Shown here: in pieces, positions 5,701 through 8,658 of the stretch | Numbering within the stretch: the stretch's first letter is position 1 | Layout of the letters: every line of letters starts with the position of its first letter | Origin: an uncultured Actinomycetes bacterium | GTDB taxonomy: Bacteria > Actinomycetota > Acidimicrobiia > Acidimicrobiales > Microtrichaceae | Direction of reading: 5' to 3' | Assembly: GCA_903930035.1 (NCBI GenBank) | Contig: CAIYXG010000213.1 | Span: 1-8,658, forward strand | DNA: 8,658 nt | Made by a program: the position numbers and the translations under genes | Notes under the pieces: generated by a model | The model's input: only the letters and a program-made list of their open reading frames with translations | What the model was told of the DNA's origin: nothing | Database searches by the model: none

Positions 5701-8658
5701 TCGGCATCCCGCCGGTGACGGCCACGCTCGACGTGGTGCGGGGGGCCCCGCAGCTCTCGCTCGACAAGACGCCCGACAGCCGGATCGGCCCCGGCGACTC
5801 GGCGCCGGTCGGGCTGGTGGCGACCAACACGGGCACGGACGCGGTGGTCGACCCGGTGGTGGTCGACCCGCTGCCGGCGTCGCTGACCTTCGACCCGGTG
5901 ACCCCCGGTGCGCCGGCCGGCCAGCCGTACCTCCTGAGCTACACGCTGCCCGCCGGCTACGCCCCGCCCCCCACCGTGACCTTCACGGAGGTCAAGGGTG
6001 GTGACGCCGGCGCGCCGCCCGGGTGCACCGACCCCAACCGGGTCTGCACCGTGTCGTGGTCGTTCCCCGGCTGGACCCTGCCGCCGGGCGGCAGGATCCA
6101 GGTGCAGTTCCAGGTCCGGCTCAGCCCGGGCGTGCTCGCCGGGGAGACCATCACCAACCTGGGCGGGACCAGCGGCGCCAACCCCGACCTGACGTGCAGG
6201 TCGTCGTCGGTGCTCGACGACGACCGGTTCGGCGCGGGGCGGTACTGCACCGACACCTCGACCGTCACCACGCTGGCCGGTGACGACTTCCAGGTCACCA
6301 AGTGGGTCCGGGCCGACGAGTCGCTGGGCTTCCTCGACGCCACCGGCGCAGTGGTGCCCGTGACGACGAGCTCCTGTCCCAAGTACTTCGCCCGTGGCGG
6401 TGTCTACACCCGGTTCCCCTGCACCGCCCGCACCCTGCCCGGCCAGTCGGTCGACTACCTGGTCCGCGGCGTGAACAGCGGGACGAACCCCGCGAAGCAG
6501 GTGGTCCTGGTCGACGGCCTTCCCGTCCAGGGCGACACCGGGGTCCTGCTCTCCAACCAGGCCCGCGGGACGCAGTGGACGTCGCGACCCACGATGCTCA
6601 CCCCCGTGGTGGAGCTGGAGAACCGCCCGGGTGTCGTGACCGGCTACTCCGACGCCGCGTTCCCGGGCGCGCTCTGCACGACGAGCCTGCGCCCGCCGCC
6701 GGCAACCTGCCCGGCCGGTGCCTACGCCGCCGCGTTCGGCCCCTCCAACACCGGCTTCCAGACCGTCATGTCCTTCCCCGACGACCAGCTGCTGAACCCG
6801 GGCGAGGAGTTCACGCTCGTCTGGACCATGCGCGCCCCGCCGCAGTCGGTCTCTGCCACCCTGGCCGAGCCGGTGGCCTGGAACTCGATCGCCTACCGCC
6901 CCACGTTCCGGCTCCCGTCGGGACAGCTGAGCTCGCTGCCCGCGTCGGAGCCCCTCAAGGTGGGCGTGTCGATGCCGCAGGGAGCGTTCGGGGTGACCAA
7001 GTCCGTCGTCGGCCTACCGAACGGCATCCCGCTCGCACCCTTCGAGTTCGCCTACCAGTGCACCGTCCAGCTGGCGGACGGGACCGCCGCCACGGTCGCC
7101 GCAGGGACGTTCTCCATCGCCTACGAGGGCTCGTGGGGGAGCCGCCCCGTTCCCCAGGGGGCCGACTGTGCCGTGTGGGAGACCAACACCCAGGGGGCGG
7201 ACAACCCCCACACCGACCTGGCGAGCGCCCTGCGGGTGACCATCGACCCGGTCGCCGGTCTGCAGACCGTGGGCTTCACCAACTCGTTCGAGACCGGCCG
7301 GATGACACTCACCAAGCAGGTGGAGTGGGACGCCGTCGCCCCGATCCCGGTGGGGCCGTTCACCTTCGACGTCAGCTGTGCGTTCCCGACGCCGGACACG
7401 CTGCTGCCCGGGTTCCCCCGGACGGTGGTGCTGGCCGACGGTGAGACGTGGACGCTGTCCGACGTGCCGAAGGGCACGGCCTGCCTGGTCGTCGAGACCG
7501 ACACGGGCCGGTCGACGACCACCAGCTGGTCCATCGACGGTGCTGCCCCGCAGGACGACGTCGCCGCCGGCGTGGTCCTCGAGCCCGCCGACGAGGGCGG
7601 GACCGTGGTCGTGGCGACGAACACCTACCAGACGGGCGGCGTCCGGATCGTCAAGCAGCTGGACGGCCCGGCGTCGTTGTGGGCCCAGGGCCTCTTCACG
7701 TTCGACGTCCGCTGCACCAAGGACGGGCTGCCGGACGTCAACCGGTCGGTCACGCTCAGCGCAGCAGACCTCGTCGCGACGGTGTCGCCGGTGCCGGAGG
7801 GCTACCTCTGCGCCGTCACGGAGTCCGTGCAGGGCGACGCCCAGGCCCACACCCTGACGCCCGGCGCGCCGCAGCTCATCCCGTCCTACACCACGGAACC
7901 GCCCGGTCCGGTCGTGTTCACCGCGGTGAACGACTACCCGGGCGGCTCGCTGACCCTGGGCAAGGAGCTCGACGGCGGGGCGGCGACGCTCCTGGCGGGC
8001 GCCACGGTCACGCTCCGGGCGCAGTGCGAGCGGGACCTTGTGGGCGGGGCCGGCACGCAGGTGTTCGTCGACCGGTCCGTGACCCTCCGCGGGGGCCAGG
8101 CCACGACGCTGCCGGACGTGCTGCCGATCGGGGCGCGGTGCTGGGTCGAGGAGACGGAGAGCCGGGGCGCCACGGCCGTCCGCATCTCCAACGACGCCAC
8201 CAACAAGGCGACCGTCACGGACGGTGCGCCCGACCTCACCATCACGACGACCAACACGTTCTCCCCGGGCGGCAACCGCAACAACGTCGAGGAACAGTCC
8301 GGCATCAAGGTCGTGAAGTCGCTCGCCGGCCCGGGCGCCGCATCGGCAGCGGGACCGTTCACCTTCGAGACGGTCTGCACCGTGGGCGGCTACACCCTGC
8401 CCGCCTACCCGGTGCTCACGCTGACGCCGACGAACCTGGTGGGCTACGTCAACCCGGTGCCGGCCGGCGCAGCGTGCACGGTGACCGAGACGGGCCAGGG
8501 CAGTGCGACCGGGGTCGTCCCACGGACGGTCGCGACGGTCACGGTGCCGGCCACCGACGCGCCGGCCGTCGAGGCGGCGGTGGTCAACCGGTTCGACGCG
8601 GTGCCGCCCACGACCGTGCCGCCGGGCGGCGGCTCGAACCGCGACGGCAGCCTGGCCC
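2763..8658 (+). CDS. Giant multi-module surface protein (DUF11-like and DUF5979/CnaB-like), 3' end outside window
   Basis: A single open frame of 1965 complete codons with no stop. The GTG start follows a strong G-rich ribosome site. Order of parts: a signal peptide (residues 1-33; RTRR in the n-region, a Leu/Val/Ala core, AVA cleavage site); a Pro/Thr/Ser/Ala linker (34-95); seven Ig-like segments starting near residues 111, 249, 443, 642, 797, 997 and 1174, several with clear DUF11 hallmarks (PGQRLDFNLSFKNTGNIPVTNV at about 653, and a similar block near 1009); then five DUF5979/CnaB-like modules (1407-1944); and a PPTTVPPGGG linker at the edge. Cysteines come mainly in pairs, as expected for disulfides outside the cell. 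It is probably a cell-surface stalk or adhesin. No catalytic domain or anchor is visible, and the ligand is unknown. No partner gene such as a sortase lies in the window. Confidence 0.93.
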   Translation, partial: MALTVRTRRAGRTLVAGLVALVALTGSTLVAVAQPPVPDPVLDPVPATTSTSVEPAPTSSTTTAAPVPPTTAAAGPTTTSEPPSAPTTAPPDGTSEAVVPVRRAEVGEAELGISKTASVPVLQPSEAFEYTVVGSCSSLTADCVGFTVTDTLPAEFEVTSLPPSNSLRDVTFDPATRLLTVVYKLPVSGGATGLPAGSAQAFKVGMRLPADTAVVDGQVVTNTATATADGEAPVADSADVTAVVPVAPAAAATKSWSPAAGLALSGAASTVTLSARNSSSTSTRVAQVSVEDSTVATWERFDLTDVGTLEAYPPGADQVLVDLCLLPVTSAPCDESEWTTVGPQSGAVPLALSAGGNPLGDVVGLRYRFSSSSGADLPYSADGGRVAFDLQLRSTLRSSGAELNPTTSQRIDNCATPSVTQQSSAVTVDADACARYTIQPGSVVVRAAKTLFSDSDGNFAADGVLVPGQPNGVSMGITGTNDSAFAVPRMSITEPSPSAFNEFSKMDVTTARVTFPAGATQATLVVVCRSGADPADVVLTAPPTTVTRTDLGCAPGVAPASVQVVFRGVDGGGTGTIAAGAQGKLELHGTAPGVDTTDVANGLTNCAEVRASSNPDGTGSSTSDACATAQVQNPRPAVGNGVKSSTGVSTIVPGQRLDFNLSFKNTGNIPVTNVVLADPPDPTASPNPFSTVRLAALSAVTTSPPSTLEVYDPDVAAYVPYVASNAALLSRARGIRVTVTGNMAPGATFRVKYAVQVREGVPVGATFRNCAAVGIDAPLGPTFCNGNAVQVANGSAGASINKILSPDRVVRPQPGLAPQVVQVKHQAQSTGTLYLKQLVLTDKDADFFDATTYLGSIAVNFPPGANRVRVDVCTSVASCAADTWVNGTATSSTSPGLPTGVVASTVKGIRFTFTNSNGGYEILPSPNFPASGTCANATVCFNVQVRETLASAPSTPVPDQLADTSSGAGESALQAPGSTFGIPPVTATLDVVRGAPQLSLDKTPDSRIGPGDSAPVGLVATNTGTDAVVDPVVVDPLPASLTFDPVTPGAPAGQPYLLSYTLPAGYAPPPTVTFTEVKGGDAGAPPGCTDPNRVCTVSWSFPGWTLPPGGRIQVQFQVRLSPGVLAGETITNLGGTSGANPDLTCRSSSVLDDDRFGAGRYCTDTSTVTTLAGDDFQVTKWVRADESLGFLDATGAVVPVTTSSCPKYFARGGVYTRFPCTARTLPGQSVDYLVRGVNSGTNPAKQVVLVDGLPVQGDTGVLLSNQARGTQWTSRPTMLTPVVELENRPGVVTGYSDAAFPGALCTTSLRPPPATCPAGAYAAAFGPSNTGFQTVMSFPDDQLLNPGEEFTLVWTMRAPPQSVSATLAEPVAWNSIAYRPTFRLPSGQLSSLPASEPLKVGVSMPQGAFGVTKSVVGLPNGIPLAPFEFAYQCTVQLADGTAATVAAGTFSIAYEGSWGSRPVPQGADCAVWETNTQGADNPHTDLASALRVTIDPVAGLQTVGFTNSFETGRMTLTKQVEWDAVAPIPVGPFTFDVSCAFPTPDTLLPGFPRTVVLADGETWTLSDVPKGTACLVVETDTGRSTTTSWSIDGAAPQDDVAAGVVLEPADEGGTVVVATNTYQTGGVRIVKQLDGPASLWAQGLFTFDVRCTKDGLPDVNRSVTLSAADLVATVSPVPEGYLCAVTESVQGDAQAHTLTPGAPQLIPSYTTEPPGPVVFTAVNDYPGGSLTLGKELDGGAATLLAGATVTLRAQCERDLVGGAGTQVFVDRSVTLRGGQATTLPDVLPIGARCWVEETESRGATAVRISNDATNKATVTDGAPDLTITTTNTFSPGGNRNNVEEQSGIKVVKSLAGPGAASAAGPFTFETVCTVGGYTLPAYPVLTLTPTNLVGYVNPVPAGAACTVTETGQGSATGVVPRTVATVTVPATDAPAVEAAVVNRFDAVPPTTVPPGGGSNRDGSLA
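2868..2903 (+). repeat. Three tandem 12-bp units at the start of the mature surface protein
   Basis: CCGGTGCCGGAC, CCGGTGCTGGAC and CCGGTGCCGGCG lie in tandem, in frame, and encode PVPD, PVLD and PVPA (residues 36-47) just after the predicted signal-peptide cleavage site. The array opens the flexible Pro/Thr-rich linker and is a likely site of length variation. Confidence 0.8.
3093..6980 (+). repeat. Array of about seven diverged DUF11-like Ig modules
   Basis: Residues 111-1406. Each segment is about 140-230 residues. Most open with a Lys-containing strand (GISKTAS, ATKSWSP, RAAKTLF, INKILSP, SLDKTPD, VTKWVRA), and the clearest then have a PG-x-x-x-x-Y/F-x-L-x-x-x-NTG block and a VxDxLP-type strand. 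The fourth and sixth are the clearest DUF11 matches; the second and third are strongly diverged, and their boundaries are my estimate. Several close with an N-C-A-x-V strand and a second Cys 14-20 residues later. DUF11 modules occur as extended stalks in bacterial surface proteins. Confidence 0.7.
6981..8594 (+). repeat. Five tandem DUF5979/CnaB-like modules with Lys/Glu/Asn triads
   Basis: Modules start at 6981, 7293, 7632, 7941 and 8298 (residues 1407, 1511, 1624, 1727 and 1846), each about 99-119 residues. Shared pattern: a first strand with Lys (TKSVV, TKQVE, VKQLD, GKELD, VKSLA); a strand ending in Cys; a second Cys 32-38 residues later; Glu exactly 4 residues after that Cys (CAVWE, CLVVE, CAVTE, CWVEE, CTVTE); and a last strand with Asn (TNSF, TNTY, VNDY, TNTF, VNRF). 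The modules are clearly homologous but far from identical, so the duplication is old. Confidence 0.85.

Noticed and set aside
4343..6004. 553-codon + strand open frame inside the giant gene, and the similar frame at 6302-7444
   Set aside because: Both are out-of-frame shadows with Arg/Gly/Pro-biased composition and no domains, while the primary frame continues without break.
7014..7850. Antisense open frame of 278 codons opposite the CnaB-like modules
   Set aside because: Its composition is typical of a shadow frame, and the + strand carries conserved, repeated domain motifs over the same bases.
1..8658. CRISPR array, transposon, riboswitch or defence genes
   Set aside because: I saw no regularly spaced repeats, terminal inverted repeats with a transposase, or recognisable riboswitch core. 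The leader of moaA, where a Moco riboswitch could be, is outside the window.

Overview
The window is very GC-rich, with G or C at nearly every third codon position, leaderless-type promoters of the TANNNT class and a moaC-to-SepX/GlpR-like gene order. Together these point to an actinobacterium. The Pro/Thr-rich linkers and domain style of the large surface protein would suit an Acidimicrobiia-like lineage, but the sequence alone does not fix the genus. All genes I accept lie on the + strand.

Left part (1-1593), molybdenum cofactor block: the 3' end of moaA (GTP 3',8-cyclase, with its C-terminal 4Fe-4S cysteines and terminal Gly-Gly), then a small two-helix membrane protein of unknown function that ends in a perfect 13-bp hairpin spanning its stop codon, then complete moaC with a -10 box placed for a leaderless transcript. 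MoaA and MoaC act one after the other in converting GTP to cyclic pyranopterin monophosphate.

Middle (1594-2762): a 244-bp intergenic region with helically phased GTNAC boxes over a candidate promoter. It precedes a three-helix membrane protein with a long Arg/Pro-rich cytosolic linker, which I read as a SepX/GlpR-like cell-division protein. A promoter, a tRNA-Ala(CGC) gene, a strong intrinsic terminator and the promoter region of the next gene follow.

Right part (2763-8658): one uninterrupted reading frame of at least 1965 codons runs off the right edge. It encodes an exported surface protein with a signal peptide, a Pro/Thr linker, about seven DUF11-like Ig-type modules, and five tandem DUF5979/CnaB-like modules. 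Each of these five carries a Lys/Glu/Asn triad of the kind that forms intramolecular isopeptide bonds, plus a conserved cysteine pair. The window stops in the middle of what may be an LAxTG (class E sortase) signal. Because this frame has no stop codon in the window, it is easily missed, and many antisense open frames shadow it.

The most notable items are this giant protein, the division-protein gene with its phased boxes, and the hairpin over a stop codon. I saw no integrase, transposase, CRISPR array or defence gene.
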